This document shows positions 35,780 to 45,906 of a stretch of 64,000 bases of DNA, in pieces. Under the pieces are notes generated by a model. That model did not search any database. It saw nothing but the letters and a program-made list of their open reading frames with translations, and had not been told where the DNA came from. The stretch is taken from NCBI GenBank assembly GCA_023420115.1, contig JAEZWR010000031.1, forward strand, positions 36,429-100,428, read 5' to 3'. A program made the position numbers and the translations under genes. Within the stretch, counting starts at the first letter, position 1. Each line of letters opens with the position of its first letter. Origin of the DNA: Bacillota bacterium. Lineage in GTDB: Bacteria; Bacillota; Clostridia; Saccharofermentanales; Fastidiosipilaceae.

Positions 35780-36868
35780 ATGTCTAATATTATACTAACA
35801 GGCGACAGGCCAACTGGTAAATTACATATAGGGCATTATGTTGGAAGTCTAAGAAGAAGAGTAGAACTTCAAAATTCAAATGAATTTGATGAAATTTATA
35901 TAATGATTGCTGATGTACAAGCTCTTACTGATCATGCTGAAGAACCAGAAAAAATAAGGGATCATATTTTGGAAGTTGCCTTGGACTACTTAGCTTGTGG
36001 ACTTGATCCTAATAAAGTTAATATATTTATACAGTCTCAAATACCTGAATTATACGAGCTGTTTACTTACTATATGAATCTTGTTAGCCTCAGTAGATTA
36101 GAAAGAAATCCAACTGTCAAGACTGAGATCAAACAGAAGGGATATGAGCATAGTATTCCAGTTGGTTTTTTAACTTATCCTATAAGTCAAGCCGCAGATA
36201 TTACAGCCTTTGATGCAAATAATGTGCCAGTAGGAGAAGATCAGCTTCCGATGATAGAGCAGTGTCAGGAGATTGTAAGGAAGTTTAATTCTGTTTATGG
36301 AGAGGTTTTGGTATATCCCAAGGCTAGCATTCCAGAGCAGGAATCTTGTCTCAGACTACCTGGAACAGATGGTAAATCAAAAATGAGTAAGTCTCTTGGA
36401 AATTGTATTTATTTATCAGATGACAGTGAAACACTTAGAAAAAAGGTTATGTCGATGTATACCGACCCTAATCATTTGAAAATTAGTGATCCAGGAGATA
36501 CTGAAAATAATCCGGTCTTTATTTACCTTGATGCTTTTGCAGCCGATGAGCAAATAGAGAGAGTTTCTGAAGGTGAATATAAGAATCTTAACGAACTAAA
36601 GTCTCATTATGAGCGAGGCGGCCTTGGCGATGTCAAGGTAAAGAAGATTCTTTTTGCTATTCTCGATGAAGTTTTAAGTCCAATAAGAGAGAGAAGAGAG
36701 GAACTTTCTGCCAATTTAGACTATGTTTATTCTGTACTAGAGAAAGGGACCGAAAAGGCAAGGACAAAAGCTACCGCAACGCTTAAAAAGGTCAAAGGTG
36801 CAATGAAAATAAATTATTTTGAAGGAGATAATTTTATAAAAGAGCAAAAAGAGAGACTTTCGAAATAA
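35780..36868 (+). CDS. trpS: Tryptophanyl-tRNA synthetase
   Basis: 362 residues. The class I signatures GDRPTGKLHIGHYVGS (residues 7-22) and KMSKS (about 208-212) are present, along with EDQLPMIE in the tryptophan/ATP site. Charges tRNA-Trp. GGAGGG site 7 bases before ATG. No T-box leader is visible in the 130 bases upstream. Followed by an unrelated membrane protein gene. Confidence 0.94.
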   Translation: MSNIILTGDRPTGKLHIGHYVGSLRRRVELQNSNEFDEIYIMIADVQALTDHAEEPEKIRDHILEVALDYLACGLDPNKVNIFIQSQIPELYELFTYYMNLVSLSRLERNPTVKTEIKQKGYEHSIPVGFLTYPISQAADITAFDANNVPVGEDQLPMIEQCQEIVRKFNSVYGEVLVYPKASIPEQESCLRLPGTDGKSKMSKSLGNCIYLSDDSETLRKKVMSMYTDPNHLKISDPGDTENNPVFIYLDAFAADEQIERVSEGEYKNLNELKSHYERGGLGDVKVKKILFAILDEVLSPIRERREELSANLDYVYSVLEKGTEKARTKATATLKKVKGAMKINYFEGDNFIKEQKERLSK

Positions 36869-36972
36869 TAGTTGAGACAATATTAAAATAAAATTTAATT
36901 TGTTTCAGTGACTTGATTTATTTTCACGATATAATCTGAATTAGTTTGACTAATATAAATGAAAGGAATATT

Positions 36973-37608
36973 ATGCTTGATTTTTTAGAAGGTGCATTAT
37001 TGGGATCTGAATGGACAGATACTGATTTTGAGAATAAAAAATATAACGCACTTGTAGCTCTATTTAGCACAGTATTCTGGCTATTTTTTGCTAATCTTGT
37101 ATATAAGTTAAATACATCATTTTTACCTAGATATGTGACCGAAGTGAGAGTGTATGAAATAATTCTTTTTACGGTATTTTTTCTTTCTCCTTTTTTATCA
37201 TATATTTATTACAAGTTGCCCTTTGTATTTAGACCATTAATTTTATTTGCTCAAGCTTTGAAATTTGCTTCGGTTATTATGCTATTTTATTCTTTTGTAC
37301 TTCCATATTTTCATATTGATATTAGGCAAATAATGGCGGACGGAATATTATTTTTTGATCATACTATGGGTTCATTTGTTGAAATATATACAGAGCAGTA
37401 TCGTGAACTAGGTATGTTCTTGAGTGGTTTGTTTTTATTAGTTGTTGGCATAGTTTTGGGACTTCTTATTTTATTCTTTCTCGCTAAGTTACCGCAGATT
37501 CTTCTTAGACTATTAAGATATTTGCAAAAGGTATATGATCAATTTGTTCTAACTATTGTCGATTGTATTATTTATTTTCGTGCCAAGAAAAGACTTACTG
37601 ATAATTAG
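36973..37608 (+). CDS. Membrane protein of unknown function
   Basis: 211 residues with about four hydrophobic segments (around 28-48, 64-80, 86-115, 150-178) and a basic C-terminal tail. I do not recognise the family. ATG at 36973 follows AAAGGA by 6-7 bases; a TTG at 36946 would add nine residues without a ribosome-binding site. It lies between trpS and a terminator. Confidence 0.65.
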   Translation: MLDFLEGALLGSEWTDTDFENKKYNALVALFSTVFWLFFANLVYKLNTSFLPRYVTEVRVYEIILFTVFFLSPFLSYIYYKLPFVFRPLILFAQALKFASVIMLFYSFVLPYFHIDIRQIMADGILFFDHTMGSFVEIYTEQYRELGMFLSGLFLLVVGIVLGLLILFFLAKLPQILLRLLRYLQKVYDQFVLTIVDCIIYFRAKKRLTDN

Positions 37609-37636
37609 GCGGATAATTTAATAGATGAAATCAATT

Positions 37637-37663
37637 AGCACTTCAGTCACGAAGTGCTTTTTT
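37637..37663 (+). terminator. Terminator before the pyruvate kinase gene
   Basis: AGCACTTC (37637-37644) pairs with GAAGTGCT (37651-37658), followed by T5. Confidence 0.88.
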
Positions 37664-37775
37664 GTTATCAAATAATTATCAAGCGTAGGTCGATAAAATA
37701 GATTATAATAAGAAAAAATTAAATAAATCTGCTGCTCCTGTGAGTGTTCTACTATAGCGGCATTATGGAGGATGT

Positions 37776-39533
37776 ATGAATAGTAAAAATATCGATCTGC
37801 GCAAGACTAAAATAGTATGTACTCTCGGACCAGCCTGCGATGATGAGACAATTTTAAAAGGTTTGATTCTCGGGGGGATGGATGTAGCTAGATTGAATTT
37901 TTCTCATGGTTCTCACGAGGAACAGAAGACACGCTTGGAGCGTTTGCGTAAAGTTGCTGCTGAGTTAGATATGCCAGTTGCGGTTTTACTTGATACTAAA
38001 GGACCTGAAATAAGAACAGGAAAATTTGATCCTCCTGAAGTCTTTCTTGAGCAAGGCAGCGAAGTTGTAATAAGACATGAGGATATTATTGGTAATGAGA
38101 AAGAATTCTCACTGACTTATAAGGATTTACATCGAGATGTTGTCCGTGGTGATCTTGTACTTATTGACGATGGTTTAGTTTCCCTTGAGGTGGTTAAGAT
38201 TGTAGGAAAAGATGTGTACTGCGTTGTTCAGAACACAGGACCTGTTTCTAATCATAAGAGTATTAATCTTCCAGATGTATCTACACATTTGCCAGCATTA
38301 ACTGAGCAGGACGTAAAGGATATCAAATTTGCAGCAGATAATGATTTTGATTTTATTGCAGCTTCATTTATAAGGCAGGCTAGCGATATTGTTGATATTA
38401 AACGTTTACTTGAAGATTTCGGTGCCGAGCATATTGAGGTTATAGCTAAGATAGAGAATCGTGAAGGTGTGAGAAACTTTAATGAGATTTTATCAGTTTC
38501 TGATGGTGTCATGGTTGCGAGAGGTGACTTGGGTGTGGAAATTCCAGTCCAAGAAGTACCAACAACCCAAAAAGATCTAATTCAGGCTACATACAAGGCC
38601 GGTAAACCCTGTATTACGGCAACACAGATGTTAGATTCTATGATCCGAAATCCTAGACCAACTAGGGCCGAGGTCTCGGATGTTGCTAATGCCATAATGG
38701 ATGGCACTTCAGCGATTATGCTTTCTGGAGAGACAGCCGCTGGTAAGTACCCTCTTGAGGCCTTGAGAATGATGGCATCAATTGCTGTATATACTGAAAG
38801 TAAGATCGATTATTGGGATAATTTTGTCAGAGAAAGACACGAAAGTCAGCCCAGTGTATCTAATGCTATATCTCATGCATGTTGTACGACGGCTATGGAT
38901 CTTAATGCAAAGGCAATTTTGACTGTTACTTGTTCAGGAAGAACCGCTAGATCTATATCCAGATTTAGACCTGCCTGTCCGATTATTGCTTCTACTGTTA
39001 CTGAACGCGTTCGTAGAAATCTTAAATTGGCATGGGGTGTCACTACTTTCTTGACTGATTATACAGATAATACGGATGAATTATTTAATACTAGTATTGA
39101 TACAGCAGAGAAGGCTGGCATGGTAGCTCAGGGAGATGTAGTTGTAATTACGGGTGGTACGCCTTTAGGCTTATCTGGAACTACAAATACAGTTAAGGTT
39201 ACTAATGTTGGTAAGTTATTATGTAAGGGCATAGGAAATGGCATGCATCCTGTAACAGCTGAAGCTCTTGTAATAAAGAGTACAGATAATGTTAAAGAAA
39301 TGGATATGTTACCAGGTACCATTTTAGTGGCACCGACTTTGACTGAAGATGCTCTGCCTCTGATTAGAAAGGCTGGGGCCTTGGTTGTCGAAGATCACCA
39401 TGCTAATAATTACGCACTGACAGCAAGTAGAATTTTGGATGTTCCGCTAATTTATGCCTGCGAGAATTGTAGCAAAGTCCTTAAGAGTGGTGCTATTATC
39501 ACAGTAAATCCTGAGAAAGGTTTTATTAGTTAA
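37776..39533 (+). CDS. pyk: Pyruvate kinase with C-terminal PEP-utiliser-like domain
   Basis: 585 residues. The barrel carries RKTKIVCTLGPA, DTKGPEIRTG, IIAKIENREG-type sequence (VIAKIENREGV), MVARGDLGVEIP and the ATQMLDSMIRNPRPTRAEVSDVANA signature (core TQMLDSMI). The last 110 residues form the extra mobile domain found in Bacillus-type enzymes (PGTILVAPTLTEDALPLI, GAIITVNPEKG). It makes pyruvate and ATP in the last glycolytic step. GGAGG lies before ATG. Confidence 0.95.
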   Translation: MNSKNIDLRKTKIVCTLGPACDDETILKGLILGGMDVARLNFSHGSHEEQKTRLERLRKVAAELDMPVAVLLDTKGPEIRTGKFDPPEVFLEQGSEVVIRHEDIIGNEKEFSLTYKDLHRDVVRGDLVLIDDGLVSLEVVKIVGKDVYCVVQNTGPVSNHKSINLPDVSTHLPALTEQDVKDIKFAADNDFDFIAASFIRQASDIVDIKRLLEDFGAEHIEVIAKIENREGVRNFNEILSVSDGVMVARGDLGVEIPVQEVPTTQKDLIQATYKAGKPCITATQMLDSMIRNPRPTRAEVSDVANAIMDGTSAIMLSGETAAGKYPLEALRMMASIAVYTESKIDYWDNFVRERHESQPSVSNAISHACCTTAMDLNAKAILTVTCSGRTARSISRFRPACPIIASTVTERVRRNLKLAWGVTTFLTDYTDNTDELFNTSIDTAEKAGMVAQGDVVVITGGTPLGLSGTTNTVKVTNVGKLLCKGIGNGMHPVTAEALVIKSTDNVKEMDMLPGTILVAPTLTEDALPLIRKAGALVVEDHHANNYALTASRILDVPLIYACENCSKVLKSGAIITVNPEKGFIS

Positions 39534-39543
39534 GTTAAGATTT

Positions 39544-39582
39544 AAAAGGCTTAGAGAACTTATATTTTCTAGGCCTTTTTTA
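39544..39582 (+). terminator. Terminator after pyk
   Basis: AAAGGCTTAGA pairs with TCTAGGCCTTT (one G-U pair), followed by T5-T6. It overlaps the leader of the next small gene. Confidence 0.8.
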
Positions 39583-39607
39583 TAAGTTTTATGCTATAGG
39601 TGTTTGG

Positions 39608-39850
39608 ATGTATCATAAACAAATTGTGATTGCGGGAATGATAATTTTTATCGCAATAATTATATTAGTTGGAGTTCTTTTATTTATAAAAAGTATCGTA
39701 TTATTGGCACTGAGTTTGACATTTGTTTCTATATTTATTGCAGTTCCGTCGGCTTTTATTATATATATTATTTATCTTAGTAAGCTCAGAAAGACTAGTA
39801 AAATAGAACGTCGATATGATGAAATTAATCGGAATGGTGCTGATAAATAG
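39608..39850 (+). CDS. Small membrane protein, unknown
   Basis: 80 residues: two hydrophobic helices (about 6-28 and 31-56) and a basic C-terminal tail with RKTSKIERRYDEINR. No family recognised. An AGGTG site precedes ATG. It is 23 bases before another small membrane protein gene. Confidence 0.5.
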   Translation: MYHKQIVIAGMIIFIAIIILVGVLLFIKSIVLLALSLTFVSIFIAVPSAFIIYIIYLSKLRKTSKIERRYDEINRNGADK

Positions 39851-39873
39851 AAAATTTCTTTAAGGTAATGCAT

Positions 39874-40266
39874 ATGGCTAAGGTAAGATTTGAGAATGAT
39901 TATTACGATGGCAAAAAAGATTCCGAAACTAAGAAACAGATTCGAGAAATTTTACGCTCTTTATCTTTTTATATTCTATCTTTTTTCTCTATTATTTTTG
40001 TTGTTCCTATTGTGAGTATTTGTGCTATCACATTTATGATTACTGGTACGGCCTTGGTATTTATTTTGCCAATTAAGCTCATTATAGACTTTTTACCTGG
40101 TGGTATTTTCAAATTGGACTTATATCCATACTTAGCAGTTCATCCCTATTTGAAAATTTTACTTGCAATGATAGTTGGCGCTTTGTTGTTTATTTTGGGG
40201 CGATACTTGTGGAAGTTAACTATCAAGATTGTATATGCAATTAGTCATTATGATAGTAATAAATAG
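39874..40266 (+). CDS. Small membrane protein, unknown
   Basis: 130 residues: a charged N-terminus, then about three hydrophobic segments (around 30-50, 52-72 and 92-112). No family recognised. ATG at 39874 is preferred, 8 bases after AAGG; the in-frame ATG at 39868 is too close to that site. Follows the 80-residue membrane protein and ends at a terminator, so the two are probably co-transcribed. Confidence 0.55.
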   Translation: MAKVRFENDYYDGKKDSETKKQIREILRSLSFYILSFFSIIFVVPIVSICAITFMITGTALVFILPIKLIIDFLPGGIFKLDLYPYLAVHPYLKILLAMIVGALLFILGRYLWKLTIKIVYAISHYDSNK

Positions 40267-40289
40267 ACTTAAAATACAATTTTTAAATG

Positions 40290-40314
40290 AGCCAGTACAT
40301 AGAACTGGCTTTTT
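40290..40314 (+). terminator. Terminator upstream of the htrA gene
   Basis: AGCCAGT (40290-40296) pairs with ACTGGCT (40304-40310), followed by T4. Confidence 0.8.
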
Positions 40315-40501
40315 CATTCATTAAACTGATAATTTTTATTTATTTATTATATTAATTTCGTTTTAAGAATAGTAAAAATTGAATTATATAATGTGAGTGT
40401 TGAATCAATAAGTTTCGTTTTGAGAGTCTATTTGGATTTCCCCGTAAATGAGAATTTATTTGAGTCTATAATTTGTTAATTAATATACGGAGTGTAGTCA
40501 T

Positions 40502-42217
40502 ATGAGAGATGAATTTGAAAAAAAATTAGATAATGACAATGTTGTAGATAATCAGTCTAATTCTATTGAAGAAGAAACAGTGTTAAATAAGTCTTCTGAT
40601 AATAATTTTGAAACTACGGGTAGTACTAGCAGTACTTTATCATCTTTAAATCATACTTCTGACATAAATGATAAAACTAATACAACGGAAACCTTGGAAC
40701 TTGAGAAAATAGGTACTACTGAGAATAATATATCAACACAGGAAACAGCCGATACAAGTGTTAACCATGTGAGCTCAGATTCCATAAAAAGTTCACATGA
40801 TCAAAAAAGTAGTGTTAGTAAATATAATGAAGAAATTTTTGAAGCAAATAGACTTAGAGAAGAAGAGAAACTTAGAGAGAAAGTAAGACGAAAAGAATCA
40901 AAGAAGAGGGCAAAAGCAATTGCCAAGGCTGAGAAAAGAAAGACTCGTGAGATTGTTTCAACATATAGAGGTCATAGAGTTGCTATTGTTGCCTTATTCT
41001 TAGCTGCTATATTTCTCTCAGGTATGGCTGGAGCCTCATTTACTTATTTTTATTTGCAGAGCGAAGTATCTCAAATTAGAAAAGAACTAAAATTAGATTC
41101 TGCATCTGAGAACAAAGAAAGTAGCAGAAATGATATTAAGAATAGTTCATCTAAGCAAGATGTGACTCCTGATAATGAAGCAGCAAAAGATACTGCCGAA
41201 TATGACAATGCCAAGGCAGTTACTCCCGATCCAGAGCGTGACGATGTTAAGACTTCAGCAGAGGTTGAGCTTTCTACTCCTGCTATTGCTCAGGCTGCAA
41301 TTCCTGCTGTAGTAGCTATATTTACAGAGAATACAATCAGAACACCCTTTGGTGATGCACAGGTAGGTGGAGCAGGTTCAGGCGTTATTATCGATCCTAA
41401 AGGTTATGTTGTTACTAATAACCATGTAGTTGAAAGTGGTGGTGAAATTAGTGTCAAATTAGCTAATGGAGATAAGAAAGATGCAGAAATTGTTGCTACA
41501 GATCCAGCAAATGATATAGCAGTCTTAAAAATAAATGGAGATGATGAATATCCTTATATTGAAATGGCTGATTCTGATACAGTTGTTATTGGTGAAAAAA
41601 CGGTTGCTATTGGAAATCCATTAGGTAATCTTGAGGGAACAGTGACTAGTGGTATTGTTTCGGCAATGGGTAGAGAAGTATCTACGAAGTCTGAAGTGAC
41701 AGGTCAAGTGGTGACGATAGAGAATGCCATTCAGACAGATGCATCTATTAATTCCGGAAATTCAGGTGGTGCCTTACTTAATGCTGAGGGAAAATTAATC
41801 GGTATAAATTCAGTAAAAGCATCGACTACTTCAAGTGGAGTATCGGTTGATGGTATTGGTTTTGCAATTCCTTCAAATCATGTTAAAGAAATTGCATCAA
41901 GGTTTATTAATTATGATGAGAATGGTAGACCAAGTTTCGGTATTGTTGCGACACCATTAAGTGAAGAACAGGCTTCTCCTTTTGGTTTCCCTGCAGGTAT
42001 TTTGGTTAGAAAGGTAACTAAAGATAGTGGGGCAGAAAAGGCTGGACTTAAGGTTAATGATATAATTACCGAGGTCGATGGACAGAAGGTGAGTTCTATC
42101 AACGATATGAACGCAATTAAAGTCAAATATTCGGTTGGAGATAAGGTTAAGATAAAATACTTCCGTGCTGGCGAAGAGTACGAGACGGACTTGATTTTAA
42201 GTAAGCTGACAGATTAA
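40502..42217 (+). CDS. HtrA-like membrane-anchored serine protease
   Basis: 571 residues: an unusually long Ser/Thr/Asn/Glu-rich cytoplasmic region (1-115), a Lys/Arg-rich coiled coil (115-155), one membrane helix (about 160-183), a linker, the trypsin-like domain with His in TNNHVVE, Asp in NDIAVLK and Ser in NSGNSGGALL, and one PDZ domain (about 475-565). It degrades or refolds damaged proteins at the outer membrane surface under stress. ATG follows CGGAG. Single gene between terminators. Confidence 0.92.
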   Translation: MRDEFEKKLDNDNVVDNQSNSIEEETVLNKSSDNNFETTGSTSSTLSSLNHTSDINDKTNTTETLELEKIGTTENNISTQETADTSVNHVSSDSIKSSHDQKSSVSKYNEEIFEANRLREEEKLREKVRRKESKKRAKAIAKAEKRKTREIVSTYRGHRVAIVALFLAAIFLSGMAGASFTYFYLQSEVSQIRKELKLDSASENKESSRNDIKNSSSKQDVTPDNEAAKDTAEYDNAKAVTPDPERDDVKTSAEVELSTPAIAQAAIPAVVAIFTENTIRTPFGDAQVGGAGSGVIIDPKGYVVTNNHVVESGGEISVKLANGDKKDAEIVATDPANDIAVLKINGDDEYPYIEMADSDTVVIGEKTVAIGNPLGNLEGTVTSGIVSAMGREVSTKSEVTGQVVTIENAIQTDASINSGNSGGALLNAEGKLIGINSVKASTTSSGVSVDGIGFAIPSNHVKEIASRFINYDENGRPSFGIVATPLSEEQASPFGFPAGILVRKVTKDSGAEKAGLKVNDIITEVDGQKVSSINDMNAIKVKYSVGDKVKIKYFRAGEEYETDLILSKLTD

Positions 42218-42251
42218 TACTACTATGTAGTTTATCAAATTAAATTTTTAT

Positions 42252-42286
42252 AAAAACGCAGGAAACAATGGCCCCTGCGTTTTTTA
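42252..42286 (+). terminator. Terminator after the htrA gene
   Basis: AAAACGCAGG pairs with CCTGCGTTTT around a short loop, followed by a T-run. Confidence 0.85.
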
Positions 42287-42344
42287 TATGCTTTTTTACT
42301 TCTTATACGTATAATATTCAATGTTATTTATTATGTAAAAAAGG

Positions 42345-43211
42345 ATGGTGCAGAGTGGAGTGAGAACTTTTGCAATTATTCTTGCTGCTGGAACTGGCTC
42401 GAGAATGAATACGGTAGATAAGCTTCCGAAGCAATTCATAGAGCTAAATGGTGAAACAATTTTGATGATGTCTTTGAAAAAATTTTTGGCTGTAAATGAA
42501 ATTGAGAAGGTTTATTTGTCAATTAATGAAGAATGGAAGAGTGTATATCTTGATATCCTTGATACTTTATCGGCGAATGAACGTAATAGAGTAGTTTTAG
42601 TGCATGGTGGTAATTCGCGTGCGGAGAGTTTGCATTTGGCTATGATGAGACTTAGAGCGGATATTTTACCCACTTGCATAGAAGATAAGAGCCAAAGAAT
42701 TTCTGTGCTAAGTCATGATGCAGCTAGGCCATTTATTAGTTCTAAATTAATTAGAGATCATATTAATAAATTAGCTTACCATGATATCGTAGCTACTGTT
42801 TTGTCAGCAAGTGATACTATGTACTATGCAAAAGATATGCTACTTGTTGATGTGCCAGAGAGGAAAAATTGCTTCCATGCACAGACGCCACAGTCGATTA
42901 CTTTGGATAAGTATTTTAAGGAGTGGGAGTCTTATATAAAAGATAGGCTGCAGGTGTGTATTGGCAAAGAAATAGAAGATTTAAGTATTAAATATAATTG
43001 TGAGAATGATTTACAAGCTTTGTTGAATATACATTCTCAAAGTGGAGGGGAGAAAATAATTTTTGAAAATTTGACAGATTTAATATCGATGATTGATCTA
43101 AAGAAAAATCAAGTAATTCTTATTGAGGGAGATAAAATGAATTTTAAGATTACTACTGACTTCGATCTTCAAATGGCACAGCTTATTGTAGAAAGAAATA
43201 TAAATGAATAG
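42345..43211 (+). CDS. IspD/TarI family cytidylyltransferase
   Basis: 288 residues. LAAGTGSRMNTVDKLPKQF (about 15-33) is the nucleotide-binding signature; HGGNSRAESL, SHDAARPFIS and FHAQTPQSI follow, and GDKMNFKITTDFDLQMAQ ends the fold. This is the pattern of 2-C-methyl-D-erythritol 4-phosphate cytidylyltransferase (isoprenoid synthesis) and of TarI, which makes CDP-ribitol; the sequence alone does not decide, and at 288 residues it is longer than the usual 230. The start is uncertain (ATG 42345 or GTG 42348), both very near AAAAAGG. Confidence 0.8.
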   Translation: MVQSGVRTFAIILAAGTGSRMNTVDKLPKQFIELNGETILMMSLKKFLAVNEIEKVYLSINEEWKSVYLDILDTLSANERNRVVLVHGGNSRAESLHLAMMRLRADILPTCIEDKSQRISVLSHDAARPFISSKLIRDHINKLAYHDIVATVLSASDTMYYAKDMLLVDVPERKNCFHAQTPQSITLDKYFKEWESYIKDRLQVCIGKEIEDLSIKYNCENDLQALLNIHSQSGGEKIIFENLTDLISMIDLKKNQVILIEGDKMNFKITTDFDLQMAQLIVERNINE

Positions 43212-43217
43212 ATGGAG

Positions 43218-43253
43218 AACAAATTGTTTATATAACTATATAAACAATTTGTT
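43218..43253. terminator. Bidirectional hairpin between convergent genes
   Basis: A near-continuous 16-17-bp inverted repeat (arm AACAAATTGTTTATA) sits between the IspD-like gene and the minus-strand bacteriocin ATPase gene. Probably ends both transcripts, though T-runs are short. Confidence 0.6.
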
Positions 43254-43259
43254 ATTTAG

Positions 43260-43901
43260 CTATTTATCATCTAAGGATATTAATTTGTCTGCATATCTAA
43301 TTGCAAGTTCATCATGAGTGGCCATAATAATAGTTGAACCTTGATCGGCAGCATAGCGAAGAAGTTCTAAGATATTTGATTTATTTTGCGGATCTAGAGA
43401 TGCGGTCGGTTCATCAACAAATAAATATTTGGCATTTCTATATAAAGCTCTAGCGATACCTAATCGTTGGCGTTCGCCACCAGATAAATATGAGGCTAAG
43501 TCATATTGCCTTTCTTTTAAACCAACTTTTTCAAGTGTTTTTTTAGCTACTGAATTAATATTTTTTCTTTTAAAGATATAGCTGGGTTTGGAAAAAGTTA
43601 GGTTGTATGAGACAGTTTCATCTTCAATTATTCCATGATCTTGATATACAAAAGCGACCGAACTTTTCCAAAATTTTAACCATTCTTTTTCTTTCCAATT
43701 AGTAGTATCAAGACTAGAAAATAGTACTTTGCCTGAATTTGGTTTTAGTAAGCCTGAAATACAATTTAATAGACTAGTTTTTCCAGAACCTGATTTTCCG
43801 ATTATAGCTGTTATTTTTCCTTTATCAGCTATGAAAGATATATTTTTTATTATTGCTCGTTTGCCAATAGAATAATTTAATTGTTCTACTTGAATACTCA
43901 T
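43260..43901 (-). CDS. Bacteriocin-associated ABC ATPase
   Basis: 213 residues: Walker A GKSGSGKTS, Q-loop YQDHGIIED, signature LSGGERQR, Walker B LFVDEPTASLD and H-loop ATHDELA. This short ATPase is the third gene of lactococcin-972-type operons, acting with the large membrane protein encoded upstream. That pair has been proposed to provide immunity and/or export. It starts 14 bases after the membrane-protein stop. Confidence 0.88.
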   Translation of the reverse strand: MSIQVEQLNYSIGKRAIIKNISFIADKGKITAIIGKSGSGKTSLLNCISGLLKPNSGKVLFSSLDTTNWKEKEWLKFWKSSVAFVYQDHGIIEDETVSYNLTFSKPSYIFKRKNINSVAKKTLEKVGLKERQYDLASYLSGGERQRLGIARALYRNAKYLFVDEPTASLDPQNKSNILELLRYAADQGSTIIMATHDELAIRYADKLISLDDK

Positions 43902-43915
43902 AATAAACTCCCTAA

Positions 43916-45883
43916 TTAAGATTTTCTCATAATCATTAATCGAATCATATTTTTAGTTTGCAGAGTATAAGAAGATAAGGATATGAAAAAATATAAAGAA
44001 ATGAATATTAAACAAGTTAATAAAATACTTATTATGGATATAGTATTATCTAAATTTAAGATAATAGTAGAAGATAATAAACATGATAAAATCGCAAATA
44101 TGGTTTCAAAAAGTGCTGGTTTAATTGCTAAATTTGTATTGTTATGTCCATACGTTCTTGAAAGAAATAGTTGTTGACGATATTTGTATGTCCAAATGGT
44201 GGCAGATTGGATTGTAGATGTGAGCAGAGTAATAATTAGAAAAATTATTCCGATTAAACCCAAATATGCTTCTTGTTTTAATGTCTGTGCTTTTTCCAAC
44301 ATAATAGAAGCTGCATTATCTATACCTGCTATATATTTAGAGAACCCACTTTTATCTAGAGCTGTTGTCAGGTTCGTATAGTTTTTAAATAAAATATTTC
44401 CATTAACTATCAAAGGGATTGTTAAACCAATTGGATCAAAGTTTAGTAAGGGATTTTCAATTACTATTAATAATGGATTTTTAGGTGTAGATGAAATTCC
44501 AACTTTAACTCCGTACACTAAGGGAGAAAGTTCATGCAAGTCATCTTGTATTTCATATAAGTCGAAATTAATTGGAGTATTTTTAGATTTCGCCCAAAAA
44601 TTAAGAGATGATTGAATAAAATCAAAGTAAGTAGTATTGAAGTTATTTGAATTAATTAAAGATAGGGGTGGACAATTAACTGTATTTAGATATTCTCTAT
44701 TACATAAAATAAATGAATCATATGTATCTTGTATTTCTGAAGGGATATCTAAAATTGTCTCTAAAGAAACAGAAAGAAGAATATCATTCTTTTCAATATA
44801 ATTATTTATGGAGTTGATACTTTGCCTAATTTTGTTTTCATTTTGATCTATATAAATATCTTGATTAAGTGAAAGAGTATAACTATCACTGATATCGGAC
44901 CAAGATTGTAGTTGTCTTGATGCCTTGATTGCTAATGATGAATTATTTAAGAAAATTGGAATACTTATAGCAATTACGATAAATGTACATAGTTTGATAA
45001 ATGCACCAATCAAATATATTTTTTTATCATTAGATTTGCGAGCGGCAAATTCATATATATTTATATTTGTTAATATTGATACACTTACTATAGATAGTAT
45101 TATAAAAATAATCATTAATATTAGTATCGTGGTAAATATTGGTAAAATTGTATTTAGTGATGAAATTGAATTATTATTTATTGACCAAATCAATAATATA
45201 CCAAGCATACAAACGATTGCAGGTATGGAAATTATTTGTATATATGAGTTGAAATCTTGAAAATGAATTTTGATTTTGCTAATACCACTAATAAGGCGTA
45301 TGTACCGACTTTTCTTTTTGGCTGTGAACCAAGCTAAGGAAAGGGCGTTCAGAAGAATTAACAAACTGAGCAAAGATAAACCAGAGCTAGTATGAGTTAT
45401 GTAAGATAGTACGTCCGAAATACGTATATTCTTTCTATATATACTAATATTTATATTGTGTGTACTTAGTTTATTTTGAAGTCTATTTCCGATTGCTCCA
45501 TCATTATCAAAAAACGAGTAGATTCCATCTAAAGGCTCAGTCGTAATTTTACTAGCTGGTATAAATACACCACTTAAGTTTAAGTTAAGCCATTGAACTT
45601 GATCATATTTTTCTTCACCAAAAATGAGTAAATTACATTTGTTTTGAGGACTTAGATTATCAATACTAGATTTGTATATATTGATATTATTGTCTTTAGC
45701 AAAATTATTTAATATGTTTATAAATTCTAGTTTGCTTAATTGGCTATCTTTAAGATTAATTATTATTGATGAATTTGTACCTAATGGATATCTAGAATCG
45801 TACGAGCAAGCCATGATGTAAGATATGGTAAAAGCGAATATTATTATAAAAATTCCAGTTAAACGTAAAAGTGATTTTAACAT
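43916..45883 (-). CDS. Bacteriocin-associated integral membrane protein (DUF1430/FtsX-like)
   Basis: 655 residues: an N-terminal helix, a 150-residue extracytoplasmic domain, about three helices (170-320), a second extracytoplasmic domain (330-535) and three or four C-terminal helices. This layout, with an N-terminal MACSYDSRYPLG stretch, is that of the membrane partner in lactococcin-972 gene clusters. Very AT-rich. Presumed immunity or transport factor; the exact role in the family is unsettled. ATG follows AAGG. Confidence 0.8.
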   Translation of the reverse strand: MLKSLLRLTGIFIIIFAFTISYIMACSYDSRYPLGTNSSIIINLKDSQLSKLEFINILNNFAKDNNINIYKSSIDNLSPQNKCNLLIFGEEKYDQVQWLNLNLSGVFIPASKITTEPLDGIYSFFDNDGAIGNRLQNKLSTHNINISIYRKNIRISDVLSYITHTSSGLSLLSLLILLNALSLAWFTAKKKSRYIRLISGISKIKIHFQDFNSYIQIISIPAIVCMLGILLIWSINNNSISSLNTILPIFTTILILMIIFIILSIVSVSILTNINIYEFAARKSNDKKIYLIGAFIKLCTFIVIAISIPIFLNNSSLAIKASRQLQSWSDISDSYTLSLNQDIYIDQNENKIRQSINSINNYIEKNDILLSVSLETILDIPSEIQDTYDSFILCNREYLNTVNCPPLSLINSNNFNTTYFDFIQSSLNFWAKSKNTPINFDLYEIQDDLHELSPLVYGVKVGISSTPKNPLLIVIENPLLNFDPIGLTIPLIVNGNILFKNYTNLTTALDKSGFSKYIAGIDNAASIMLEKAQTLKQEAYLGLIGIIFLIITLLTSTIQSATIWTYKYRQQLFLSRTYGHNNTNLAIKPALFETIFAILSCLLSSTIILNLDNTISIISILLTCLIFISLYFFISLSSYTLQTKNMIRLMIMRKS

Positions 45884-45906
45884 AATATGACCTTATACTA
45901 ATAATA

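Noticed and set aside
43983..45260. Several plus-strand open frames in the bacteriocin membrane-protein gene
   Set aside because: They are antisense to a long AT-rich coding frame with clear helices and operon context, and have no ribosome-binding sites.
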